Notes under the pieces: model-generated | Told to the model about the DNA's origin: nothing | The model's input: the letters and a program-made list of their open reading frames with translations, nothing else | Databases searched by the model: none | Position numbers and translations under genes: made by a program | Shown: in pieces, positions 35,797 through 46,984 of the stretch | Numbering within the stretch: position 1 is the first letter of the stretch | How the letters are laid out: the number at the start of each line of letters is the position of its first letter | DNA from: Phlegmacium glaucopus | Taxonomy: Eukaryota > Basidiomycota > Agaricomycetes > Agaricales > Cortinariaceae | Direction: 5' to 3' | Assembly (NCBI GenBank): GCA_015039465.1 | Contig: MU130012.1 | Coordinates: 279,149-343,148, forward strand | Length of the DNA: 64,000 nt

Positions 35797-37985
35797 TCAG
35801 ACAACTATTGAGATCCTTTGTTCACTATCAGGTTTTGTAAGAGAGTCGATAACAATACTCGTGTCGTCCGAGGTGGTTGTGTCGGATGGTCGGTAGGTTA
35901 CACCTTCACTAACTGCTAATGTAGTTTTGTTCACCTTGACGCGTAGTGACTATTCATGCAATTCATTACCATTTGTTAAAATTGGAGGAAGGGTTTATGG
36001 GGTTACTCACTGCCTGATGTTTGAGATCACATTGCTAGAGGATGGAAACGTTAATAAATGAGTGTTTACAGTGCGCAATGATTTGCGAGGACGTACGGAG
36101 AAGGGCCTTAAGCCATGCGACTGGTTGAAGTCGTCAGGGAATACGACAGGTCGATCACCTGAATTGGATTGTTGAGATCGATGTCCAATGACATATAGAT
36201 TCTTGCGGGTATTGAGTCTAGAGAAGGGGGGGTTGGTCTCATTAGTATGCAAAGCAACCGATATGAAGTAGGCGGGAGATATTGTACGCACGATGCCATT
36301 AGCGAGTTTGCATAAACTATTGAAAGTATTGTGAGATTTCAGAATAATATGAAAGGATAATTGGTAGACACTTGCATTTACTGATAACGAAGTGGAGTCC
36401 CATGAAGATGAGGTTCTTGTGCATTGTAAGCCACTTCAAATAACGTTGATTACGATCACATAATGCTCTTGGGGAAAAGGAACTACTATGGCTTACACAT
36501 ATTAGAGATACCACGGTTGCCGCACTAGAATAAGAAAGTTCAAGTTCAAGGGGGAAGACAAGGGGAAAAGAGCATACCAAGTTAATGAGCCGTTCTCGAA
36601 GGCATATAACATGAGGGTATCTAGGACATGATTCATACTAAAACAACATAAACATATTAATGACGGGGGACATTTATTGCAAATTTACCTCGAATTCTGC
36701 TTATGGTTCTTCATTAACAAGTAACAAAGAAACCCAGTGATGAGCACATCTAACAATGACGAAAGAGCGAGCCCGAGGGTAAATGACCACTAGGGTAAAG
36801 GTCATAAGTAATCCGAGCACAGTTGAAACAAGAAGGCAAGATTCTCACAGTGTAAAGCTCTATGAAACGGGCAAGACTTCGAAGGATGATCCTGCATAGT
36901 TAATAATCAATACATATAAATGCTTCTGTGGGAACATTTCAGTCCTACATCTTAGCGGTTGTTACTGCCAGTAAATCGCTATCGGGTTAGATGACAGCCT
37001 ATGATGACTCATGAATAATCAACATACAGCATGCAAAACCTAGAAGTCTCGTCAATAGAATCAAGGATAACATAGCGACGATACGAATGACTCACACAGA
37101 CGAGCACAGGCGAGGAAGGCCTAGACCACAGAACGAAGAAGTCAACTACGGTCAAGGAGCAATGACGCTTTAGGGCACACCAGAGGCACAGAAATGAATA
37201 GATTATTAACGCTGACTGTTGCAAAAGTGAGAATATGGATTCATTTGAAATGAAGATCTCGCCAATTTACGTTTGTATATCCGGTAAACAAAAAATCTGA
37301 AAAAGCCGTCAATTGAATTAGTCCAGTAAGTCATGACAACGAGCAACGGACAAGTGAACAAGGAAAGTGAGGATCGCCTGATGTTGTGATGGTTAGATGA
37401 AGAGATTCGACTGATCAAGGGGCGTCTTACCGTGAACGCGATTGTGAGCTGCCCATGTCGCGAAGTGAGCAACGAAGATATTAGGTGGGAGGTCACTTAC
37501 AGCTAGAGACCTGAAAAACATAAATGTTTAGCGCGAATTAAAAAGGAATGTTGGCATACCAAGGAACATAATCAACCCTCGTGAAATTGCCAAAATTGTC
37601 TATTAGATGGTCCCATAAAGCCAAGATGATGAAAACCGTATGCGAGCTGTCAAGGAACCTAAAATGAGGATAAATTAGTCTATCCTAACGAAAGACCAGA
37701 ATTCTGACGAACCATACTACGCTGACCTACGAGGCGAAAGGAAGATGAGGTAGAACTCGAATGAGATTCAGAGGCAGGACTTACGAGGACCTTGATTGCA
37801 AGTAGGTCGTAGGGATAATGCTTGAAATATACGAAGCACTGAACCATGACGACCCCCGAGAACCTGGAGGAAAAAAGGATAAAATAAGCTGGACGAAGTG
37901 CGAGGTTGAGAGGCAAAGGAACTTGCATAACGGCTACAAAGCCACCCACCAGCAACGCACCGAGCGTGCGTGCGATATCGACCAT
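35797..37985 (-). CDS. DUF6534-type seven-helix membrane protein
   Basis: Family hallmarks on the minus strand: DIARTLGALLVGGFVAV at the start, FSGVVMVQCFVYFKHYP, WFLDSSHTVFIILALW, VPWSLALTIAFTAILTFLVHLFFVYRIYK (over several exons), MNHVLDTLMLYAFENGS, FMGLHFVISK and YANSLMASLNTRKNLY. The C-terminal tail is polar. Ten or so short exons are needed. The first intron (about 37926-37867) is in frame only if it uses a GC donor (GCAAGT). The last intron may run from a GTACGT donor near 36090 to GTCAAG near 35943, giving an end at 35797; an earlier stop at 36007 is possible. The family is greatly expanded in mushrooms, is predicted to have seven membrane helices, and has no known function. Middle exons around 37100-36800 are uncertain. 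Confidence 0.72.
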
Positions 37986-39152
37986 GGTATGAGTAGGAAC
38001 GAGAAAAAGAACGGGCTGGTTGTCGAGGAGGAGAAATAAGGGCAAGTTCACAAACTTCAGACAGATCGCTTAGCCTATATATTTCTTAGCCTATACATTT
38101 CCTGAGGCACCATACATGTACGGCAGTCACTTCAGAAAGTCCAGAAGCTTTCATAAGTTGCTCAGAATGGCTAGCGCCCGAGCGTCTTCAGGGTCGGACC
38201 CGGCAGCCGGACTGAATAATACTATTAGTATTACTAATCGAGTTACCCGCGCTCGAGTGTTCCACTAGGGTAGTCAACGGGTAGTAATAGGTAGTAATAG
38301 GCAATATAATAGCCAAAGGATAGTCGTATTCGAGGGATTTGGACTCTAGAGGACTTTGGGTCGAAATGTCGTTTACAACAAGCTCGCATTGCTAATTGGG
38401 CAGGAGCCTGATGGATATGTGAATGTTGACGTTGATCGATCATAAAGTATTGTTGTGACGGGAAAGTTCCCACGTATTACAAGATTTTGATTAAAATAAT
38501 AAATACCAGCAAGGCTTATAACTGATACGGCTCTCTACTAGTACCTCTCTCTTCAATCATAAAAGTCTACTAGAACATTTGAGCTTCGCATCGGGCTACA
38601 GCGAATCTACAACTGAACCCCTCTTAACCCATGCCCCTCCGTGGTCATCAGAAGTATGGGTTTTGAGACGGGTTCAATTAGTATGACAATCGATCATTAC
38701 TAAGGCTTAAGGGTTCGATTGTAACCTGAAAAAAAAAGTGCGGTTAGGGTTCTGAGGCTTTCTGAGGACCCCCGAAATCCCCCTGTGAGGTAGGTTTTCG
38801 CCAAAAAATCGGTATGCGGACGGTTTTTCGGCTCTGCGAGGCCGGTTCGTAGGCGGACTTTTGTTCCGAGCTCCGTCAGGTGCCATTTGTATGTGGACTT
38901 CTGTACCTACATAGCCCTAAAAATGTTCCAAAATCCGCAAAAAATACCCAATTTTTTTTTAACCACCTCAGTCATGCCGTATGCGGACTATCAAACCTAC
39001 CTTCGGTGATGGGTGGGTCTGTATGTGGGTGGACTTTTGAACCTACATCTGGCCCAAAAAGTGACCGTTTGTATGCGGTCCTGGTACCTAGCTCCGCCTG
39101 CGGCGGGCCATTCGCATGCGGACTTGAGACTACCTCCGAGATCCAAATCATA
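37986..39152. other. Intergenic, with degenerate short repeats
   Basis: About 38810-39130 carries seven or so loose copies of a TATGCGGACTT...ACCTAC unit spaced 30-60 bp apart. Frames across it are by-products. The rest shows no gene. Confidence 0.55.
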
Positions 39153-39887
39153 ATATGATTATTGCTGTTTGCAGCAAAGATGGCACACGTGCGAATTTGA
39201 TCAAAATGTGCACAAGGATGCAACTTCCGACGTCCATATCTCTCCATATCTCCACAACGAACTGTCTGAATAATCTTATGATCTTATATGCGTTATAATC
39301 GTCTAATTTAGCTCTATTACGCCTCAGCATTTTTACAATGAAAAAGTCAGTATTACAAATTTGACCTCCTGGCAGCCTTCTGGGTAGTATCTGGGCTCTG
39401 CTGCTACGAATATTGAGAAATATGAGATTATGAACTTGTATATAAGTCAGAATGCATGTATCAGAGTGCGCCCCATCGAAAAAGTGAAAAAAATCCGCCG
39501 CGAAATGACCTCATTATATGAGACACCGTGTGGGTCATTTCGCAGCAGATTCACGGCAGATTTTTTTCATTTTTTCGATAGGGCGCACTCTGATACATGT
39601 ATTCCAACCTTTTTCAAGTTAATAATCTCATATTTCTCAATATTCGTAGCAGCAGAGCCCAGATACTACCCAGAAGGCTGCCAGAAGGTCAAATTTGTAA
39701 TACTGACTCTTTCATTGTAAAAATGCTGAGGCGTAATAGAGCTAAATTAGACGATTATAACGCATATAAAATCATAATATTCAGACAGTTCGTTGTGGAG
39801 ATATGGACATTGGAAGTTGCATCCTTGGAAGTGCTCAAATTTGCACGTGTGCCATCTTTGCTGCAAACAGCAATAAATATCATTCAG
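39153..39887. mobile_element. 735-bp fold-back element with about 355-bp arms
   Basis: Positions 39153-39510 and 39533-39887 are inverted copies of one another with only scattered differences, around a 22-bp loop. The outer ends carry ATTGCTGTTTGCAGCAAAGATGGCACA and its complement. The arms meet at CGAAATGACC / GGTCATTTCG. Essentially the whole element is arm, the form of fold-back MITEs. No coding capacity and no sure target duplication. Confidence 0.9.
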
Positions 39888-39900
39888 TATCAATGAATCT

Positions 39901-39990
39901 GATTACTGAACCATGTCAGATCAGGTGATATGGTCTGTTACAGCCATTTATGGGGCATAAACGTTTAAACACTGACATGGTTCAGTAATC
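39901..39990. repeat. 90-bp hairpin with 19-bp perfect inverted ends
   Basis: GATTACTGAACCATGTCAG at 39901-39919 is the exact complement of 39972-39990. The 52-bp interior has no repeat. It is probably a very small MITE, directly beside the larger fold-back element. Confidence 0.75.
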
Positions 39991-40251
39991 ATCTAAGGTA
40001 AGGTAGAAGCAAACCATACTCATCCAATGTCAGCTGAGGTGACCTCCATTGCGACATCTAAGTTAGCAGGCGTTAGCTTATACCTTACTATACCGACAAA
40101 TATTCTGTTTTCGATTTTTCCGAGATCGAAGTTCCCGTTTGTTCGAAATTCAGAACCAAACAATGGCAGCTAAGCCACTCTTCCAACTTCGAGATTGGAA
40201 TCGGATGGAATATTGATGATTAGTTGAATGTTGAAGACGTTGGCTTCTCAT

Positions 40252-40711
40252 TAGTGATGTTACGGCTCGGCTCGGCTCGGCTTAGGCTTGACACGGCCTC
40301 TAAAAAGCCAGGCCCGAGCCGTAGGCCAAAACTTTGCACGGCTTGGGCTCGGCCTGGGGCTCAGGCCGCGGCTTTTTCCCACACGGTTAGAAGGTAAGGG
40401 AGAACATGAGGGCAACAAAATTTGTATGAAATCAAACTAAAAAATGACCATAAATGACTATCAATGGCAATATTATCAATTACACTCTGTTACAGTGCTG
40501 TTTTAAGTCATCAAAAGTTCAAACTCCCCCCTTAAGACTGCCAAAAATGCGAATTTCGAGGCTCAGACCCAGGCCGTGCTTAAGCCGCGGCTCACGGCCT
40601 GAAAAATCTGAAGCCCAAGCCGTAGGCCGTCAAAGCCGTTGGTACGGCTTTCCCACGGCTCGGCTCGGCTCGACGGCTTGCGGCTTTGAAGCCGAGCCTT
40701 TCACATCACTA
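40252..40711. mobile_element. hAT-type MITE (460 bp) with 8-bp target duplication
   Basis: The element starts TAGTGATGT and ends ACATCACTA (perfect 9-bp inverted repeats). It is flanked on both sides by CTTCTCAT (40244-40251 and 40712-40719). An 8-bp duplication and TAGTG-type ends fit the hAT superfamily. Both subterminal regions are rich in repeated GGCTCGGCTC / GAGCCG(A/T)GCC motifs in opposite orientation, likely transposase-binding arrays. There is no transposase gene. Confidence 0.88.
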
Positions 40712-41172
40712 CTTCTCATTCTACACCACCTTTCAGCCCTCGACCGTAATACACTACAGCTATTTCTACAGCCCAACCCATAAATTGGCCTTTGGGCGCC
40801 TAGGACGGTCGCTTTTATTTAACATCTCGGGCGAAGAGAGTTCTGCGTATGTATACTGCATATTTGCGGTTGAATTGTGACTTCTATACGAAACCAATTA
40901 GGATTAGTTCTTGCAGTATATTGTTGGTCAAAGCACTCAAGACCCGATAGATACCAAACCTCAATATATTGTCCAATAATATTAATATATACAAAAAGCT
41001 ATAAATTAAGCTAGAAGTAATGATATAGGTCCGATGTATAAGTAAAACCGGATGAGAATCAACCTGATGTTGTCACCAGGATGTGAAACTGTCTTGTATG
41101 GAGCTCTACCAAATCCAAATTACCAATAAATAGCCGGGCTAATTCTATGTCAACCGCTTGTGCCCAATCCCA
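40712..41172. other. Intergenic, no gene seen
   Basis: About 460 bp of AT-rich DNA holding the 3' side of the minus-strand gene. Nothing further is recognised. Confidence 0.5.
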
Positions 41173-42839
41173 TCACTTACGATAAATTCTCTTTGACTTG
41201 TTATTACCGATATTTGAAATGTTCGTATTGGTGATATTCCCTACTCCCGAATTGACCATCGTCCCCGGCACACCCGTGTGAAATCCAAAAGAGCTTATAG
41301 AAGATGAAGCAGGTTGACACGTCGAAAGATACACTGGTGAACCTGGACGTGAGTTAGATTTCAGCGGTATGAGGCCATCAAATTTGGTCATGAAGTCCAC
41401 CAGGTGATGAGGTGGACTACCTGATAAACTTCGAGGCTTGCCGTTGACCTTGGGACTCTTTCTTGGAGGTGGAGGAATGTAGAATTCTTCCTCGTCCGTA
41501 GATTCGCCTTCCGTCTCCTCAACACGACGCGAGGTTCTGGATGGCTTCCGCCCCGCTGTCTTAGTCTTTGAGCTCCTGGTGGTCTGAACATCCTCATCCT
41601 CATCTGTAGAGTCCGATGACGACCGTGACGCAAATCGCCTCTTGGGTGACTTCGAGGGATTCCTCTTTGCCTTAGAGCTCTTGTTCACATGCCGTACTTC
41701 CTCCTCTTCTTCCGAAGTTGCCTCCTCTATGATAACGTCCCCTTCCCATTCCTCTTCTTCGTGGTTGGTAGCACTTCTTCCACTGGCCTCTTCAGCCGCA
41801 ATTTTGCGTTTCAGCTGAGCTATCTCCTCTTGTTGTGCTTTCTTCAAACGGTTCGCTATATCCATCGCACTGGCAGTTGTTCGGAGACGTTCCAGTTCTG
41901 ATTGGCGATTTTGTGTTTCCTTCTCGATCTTTCTCAACTCATCGGAATGCCATCTGTCATCCCTGGCTTGATGATCGACCTCGACTTGCTTCATGCGCTC
42001 GAGTAAAAGAATCTCTTGGACTGCCTTGAGTTCCGCTTCATGGATCTTTTGAGCTTCTTCCCGATCTCTAGCCTCGCGAGCAGTAATTTCCAGAGCACGT
42101 TTAACGTCCTCTTCCTCGCTTCGAGATAGTAAATGTTCCGAAAGCTGATCGTTCTTTTTTACGAGCTGTATAAGAACATCGTTTATGTTCATGTGAGATT
42201 GGAGCTACTAATCATCAGATAAAACGCCTAGTCTAACTTGAAACGCGACGGACCTCAAATTTCTGTACAGCGTAATTCAATAGTTCGCGATATTCGGTGA
42301 CTTTTGCATCGTCGGCTCTGCTAAATATCATACGAATTGTTCTCTTCTTTGATAATCGCTCTTCAACGAAGGAACAGATATTTTCGAGTGTGCTGTTTCG
42401 ATGGTTAGTGTGAATTTTAGGATCAAGATAGTCAATCGTACTGCGTTAAGTCTTCAAGAATCTCTCGCATCTCCGCAGATAGCCACTCCTCGGGAGCTTC
42501 GGCCTTCTTATACGAGCGCCAAATAGCAGCGATAAGCCCGGCTGAATCGTCGCCAAGTCGTTCGTAACCCTCTTTATTTTCCTTGACTGTCTATAATTAA
42601 CGGTGGATCAGCCCTAGAAACAGGTCCAGTAATATGGGGTTTCATACCTGGATAGTTTTTACGATAAGTAGAGTTACCATAGCAGCCTGTCTCAATTCTC
42701 GCGGACAGGGTAGCGTTGTGGCTTCTTTCACGATGTTTATGATCAGAGATGGGCTATTTATTCCATCTGTCCTCCAGCATGATTGACCTGGACGATTGAT
42801 TTCAAGTATCGAATTTTTGCTTTTCGATTGTGGTGCCAT
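41173..42839 (-). CDS. Helical-bundle / coiled-coil protein with Asn-Gly-rich C-terminus (paralogue 1)
   Basis: Four exons on the minus strand give about 500 residues. The N-terminal 160 residues are helical: ELRQAAMVTLLIVKTIQ, VKENKEGYERLGDDSAGLIA, STLE-type NICSFVEERLSKKRTIRMIF, SRADDAKVTEYRELLNYAVQ. The order and the RxxxxxxxADxxKxxEYxxxLxxAxxxF ending resemble the MLKL-like four-helix bundle common in fungal signalling proteins. A coiled coil (LERMKQVEVDHQARDDRWHS), Glu-rich and SR/KSP-rich stretches follow. The end is NSGVGNITNTNISNIGNN, then KSKRIYRK. Its partner at 54333-56577 has the same intron positions. In other fungi such bundles can act as membrane-active or scaffolding domains and short C-terminal motifs can be amyloid signals; for this protein both are inference. 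Confidence 0.78.
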
Positions 42840-44252
42840 TGTAGGAGCAAGAATAAGAGAGTGGTGGATATGATTATATGCCGTAGGACTCTAGATCTGT
42901 GTCCAATAACCTTTGTCCTGAGGGGTGTCTTTGAGAAAGAATTTGATCGTCCAGCAGGTTACACCGTTGTTGGGACAGATACTTTGGCGGATGCCTGTGA
43001 GCCCACCAGTTTATGAAAGTGGCGTAGGGGAGGAAGTTACGAGTCTAAGTCTTGTTCTTATATGTTGTCCTAGTCGCAACCAGAGGCCAATTTATGCATT
43101 GCTACAGTGCCACAAAAGGCTTTCCATACTCGGTTTCCAGTGAAGCACAGGCTACCTTAGGTCACGAGCCGGCAGTGCCGTGTACAATATGTATCTGGAT
43201 ATGGGATTCTAGCATTGTGGCCGGAACTAGGTCAACACAAAGGAGGCCGCACAGGTAAGGTCGTCTTTTGGGCGAACGGTGAGTACATAAAGGGGTGATT
43301 GTCGGTGATTACCTGTTAGTCACACGCAATAAGAAGTGGCAGTGCATGCCTGCTGCGCCATGCTGTGCTAACGCGAGAGGGGGTGCTGGTCACGGGTGTG
43401 TCCTGCCACACATTCAAACCAATTGTAGTAGGGGAGAACCCGAGGTCGACTTCGTGCATACTAAGTGCAAAGGAAGGCAAAGGATCCCAATGTACTTTGC
43501 CGAATTAATATTGAACTTCTCTTAACTTGGCACATACACACCCATTATTATCCCATAATTTTTTGTGCTACTAAACTGTCATTGGCACCAAAGGTTGCCC
43601 CTTATAACCTATAATCCATAGCCTAGTGGGTTAAGAGAAGTTCGACTGTAGCATCAAAATTTACAGGGGTGTAATACTAAAAGGCCGAACACCCTCGAAC
43701 ACCTCGAACCCCGAATTCCTGAGCCCTGAACTTATTAGGGGCCTAACCGAACAATCACCACAACAACAATAACTTGTCAACAAGACCTAAAACTGGCCCA
43801 ATGATAATGTGATGACAATCGATCACTATTATATCATGATAGCCGAGATCTATTGACCATCACCTTTTCTTCTCTTCGCTCAATGCTCTATGCAACGGAC
43901 AACTATTGTTTTCCTCGATGGCCTGAGTCCCGAATCCTGATGTATGTAACAATGGACATAAACCTGGATCTTCTTCAAGATTCTTCTTTGCTCCATGACT
44001 GCCCCGCTTTCTCTTGAGCATCTGAGTACAAGCTGTACAGCGCTTGGTGGTCAATGTGAGTAAAAGATGATGGTAAGGATGGTGGCCGCGCCTACCATAT
44101 CGCGATGGCCAGCGCGCAAATCTGGCGCAAAATAGTCCTCTCGACATTAGCCCGATCTGAGATTGAAATCTATGTAAACGTGGCTTCTCCCATTCCTGCT
44201 GGCTCAGCGACTATACTACAAAACACAACCCGCCTACTCTATAAATCCTATA
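42840..44252. other. Intergenic, relic repeats
   Basis: No gene called. A 95-codon Cys/His-containing frame at 43860-44147 (minus) is unsupported. TTGAACTTCTCTTAAC (43512) and its near complement GTTAAGAGAAGTTCGA (43630) form short inverted repeats about 100 bp apart. Confidence 0.45.
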
Positions 44253-45378
44253 ATGCTCTCAGATAATCGTATCACATTCACCAACCCCTCTATTTCGAGT
44301 TCTTGGTCTTCAATACTCTATAATATCCTCAAACACCCCCCATACTCTCTTGCGCCACAGGCTTCGAATCGTCCAGGCCTAAGGCATTGTTCTGGCAACA
44401 TTTGGAAACATTTAATATCTGTGTCAATATATCATGACCTTGCGAGCATCTCAGCCACTGATCGTGATAACCCGACTAGTACGACAAGGACGACTCGTCG
44501 ACGGTTTGTTCGATTGGAACACATTGGATTGAGCGGGGTGATTCTTTATGAAATACGGATGTGTTCTCCTTGTCGTTTCTCTCAAGGCGATAGCACGGAT
44601 TTGAAGAAGTGTTTAACAATGCAGGGTGTCTTTGGAGATCCTGAGTCCTCGGATGTGGCGGCTGATCATAGCATGGATCTCGACGATTTGCTTGATGCGG
44701 TCGATGCGAAAGTCATTCATTTCCCTGTTTATGCATGCACTTCGTTTATTGTGAGTATACTTCACGTTTTTGCGGATCTCGTTAAATTTGTTTGAGGATT
44801 AGGTTGGTCAACTCATGAACGCCTATTTGACGAATCGACCCGAATTGACGCCCATCCCTGCACCCTCTGGCTTTTCAATCTCAGGTTCCGAACCCCCATC
44901 TGTGATCTGTTCAGCTGCATCTTTCACACCAGATATTTGTTCTGACGGCAAAATATCTATTGATGGCGCGCCTACTCAACTTCTCCCTCACCTAGATGAT
45001 TTCCAAGAGGCTTTCTCGTTAATCACGGACTCGGAAGACGATCCATATCTCGCTCTTTGTGTCCGAACCTCTAGCCTGGGCTCTTCTGGCGTTAGACTTA
45101 GCGGTAGCGCCAGTAAATATAGCGATCCTGGAGAAGAGGAAGCGGGATATGTTGGGGATTCTACAATTGACTCACTTGGACCGTGTACCCCCCCTCGTCT
45201 CTCTTATGGACTGATTCCATCTGGTAAACGGAATACGGCTTCCAAAGACCCTCTAGATTTTGTTTCGGCTGGTCTCTTACATTCTACCGAAGAGAATGAG
45301 TTAGCTTCCTTTATCGATTTCACTGGATCCTTTTTCGAAGATATTGACTTGGCTATGAGCAATGATAGGCCTGTATAA
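44253..45378 (+). CDS. Acidic, Ser-rich protein of unknown function
   Basis: Two exons separated by an intron at about 44752-44802 (GTGAGT...ATTAG) give about 355 residues. The N-terminal half is basic and Ser/Thr-rich (TSTTRTTRRRFVRLEHIGL) with CSPCRFSQGDSTDLKKCL. The second half is acidic and Ser-rich (DDFQEAFSLITDSEDDPYL, TEENELASFIDFTGSFFEDI), a style seen in transcriptional regulators and intrinsically disordered proteins. I do not recognise a domain, and no membrane segment is obvious. The start at 44253 is the first ATG of an open frame and is not otherwise supported. Frame continuity across the intron is the main evidence. Confidence 0.6.
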
Positions 45379-45715
45379 GTAGCTGCGAAACGATTGACCA
45401 GTGTACAGTGTACATTTATATCCAATCCCCCAACTACGAATAGATGTACTATAATACAACACATTCACACTCGATTGGTATGAAGGAAATTTTACATTTT
45501 GCAGATGTAAATCCAACTTTTGAACTCAGGGAAAAGGTAGTGTACGCCGGTTTGCTTAGGAAGTTCAGAAATTTCAATATCTGAAAGATAGAGTGGATTC
45601 AGCCATTGAGCAGAAATTGGGGTGTTAAGGTTGTTTACGATCTTATGTGTGCTTCATACAAGATGCAAATGTACATTGATCGTTTTAGTATGGATTGGGT
45701 CAGACCATCCAGGGG

Positions 45716-45817
45716 CCAAACATGAAATCGCCTCATTGATAGATGTTTCCGTGTTTACCAATGAGACTTGAGCCCTTTATGGGTCTATGTAGTACGGGTT
45801 TAGATTATATATCACGA
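45716..45817. repeat. 102-bp direct repeat, copy 1
   Basis: Identical to 46350-46451 over 102 bp, from CCAAACATGAAATCGCC to ATATATCACGA. The ends do not have the TG...CA form of LTRs. Identity shows recent duplication or ongoing conversion. Confidence 0.9.
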
Positions 45818-46349
45818 GGGAATTGAAGTGTCCGTAAGGGCAGCCTGGTGGCCACACTGGATGAATGGAGGGCAACCACCAACCTATGACATACCTCGGC
45901 ACACCTGTCTGGGCTTAAAACCTCATTCGGCTGTCTTGGTATACCTTAGGCCGTACCCCTCGATAGGCACAGGTGCACTATGGGTCTATTACACTAGGCA
46001 TTACGGGTTTACCCATACATGTGTACAGTGATAGCCGGATATCTGCCATATCCGACTACATGGCATACGCCGCCCCATGCCGTCTGAGTTGGGAAACAAT
46101 GAGTAGCCAGAGGTCTGTGTAGGACACTTAGATTGCGGGGATCTAATCTACCAAAAATCTAATTACACCGCTGTATACAAGTGTACGAAACACTACCTCC
46201 TAAGCCTGTCATGAAAGTACCTGGCATTGAGCGTATATGGAACTGGGGGGTCTACAGGGTTCGGGGGTGGCTCGATGAGGTGCATGTGCGTGAGTGTGGT
46301 TCCCGTGCAGCCTCGTCGCCGCCTTCGGCGGCTCCTCGGCTCCACTTCA

Positions 46350-46451
46350 CCAAACATGAAATCGCCTCATTGATAGATGTTTCCGTGTTTACCAATGAGA
46401 CTTGAGCCCTTTATGGGTCTATGTAGTACGGGTTTAGATTATATATCACGA
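46350..46451. repeat. 102-bp direct repeat, copy 2
   Basis: Second copy of the repeat at 45716-45817, 532 bp further on and in the same orientation, with no difference seen. Confidence 0.9.
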
Positions 46452-46984
46452 TGCTAAACATGAAATATTCACCTAGAGACTGCAGGATGCTGCAGACGAG
46501 GCTAGCTTTTGCAATTGCATGCTTTTGCCGTCCTTTCAGAGTAAGTTCAACTTTATTCCTAAAGCGTGGTGCAATTCCCGAGTTATCGGCGAAGATTTGG
46601 CCTATGAGTTTAGCAGTTTCATGGAGTTGGTACTATAGTGTAGTCAGGAGATTGTGAATGGACGAGGCGCACACACCTGGGTATGACATGCTAGGATTCC
46701 ACTCTCTGCATCCAATGGCGACTCGGACAAGATTTGATATCGCACATCACAAAAGAAATGTCCTGTTTCGCTGATATTGGTATCAATGAAAGAAAGGTGT
46801 ATGAAGAATGGCATACTAATAAATACCATAAATATCAACACTGTTTTTTGATTCTCAAACGCTTCCCAGAAGTGGCAGTGGGCCGAAATGCCGAAATTGG
46901 CTCCGATTGTGGAGGAGATCGTTGTCACTCCTATCCTCCGCCCACGTTATTCAAGCAAATATTGTATTCTATAACTAGAACATA

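Larger units (their letters stand above)
45379..46984. other. Intergenic, with identical direct repeats
   Basis: About 1.6 kb with no gene. Contains the identical 102-bp repeats at 45716 and 46350 and, between them, GGTCTAT...ACGGGTTTA stretches resembling the repeat. Confidence 0.5.

Noticed and set aside
38880..39160. Open frames on both strands across the TATGCGGAC repeats
   Set aside because: They follow from the repeat itself, which lacks stops in some frames. There is no start context or homology.
43860..44147. Cys/His-containing 95-codon frame as a zinc-finger protein
   Set aside because: The Cys and His spacing does not fit a known finger, and the frame starts and stops without regulatory or splice context.
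45716..46451. The 102-bp direct repeats as LTRs of a small retroelement
   Set aside because: The ends are CC...GA, not TG...CA. There is no primer-binding site, and no target duplication.
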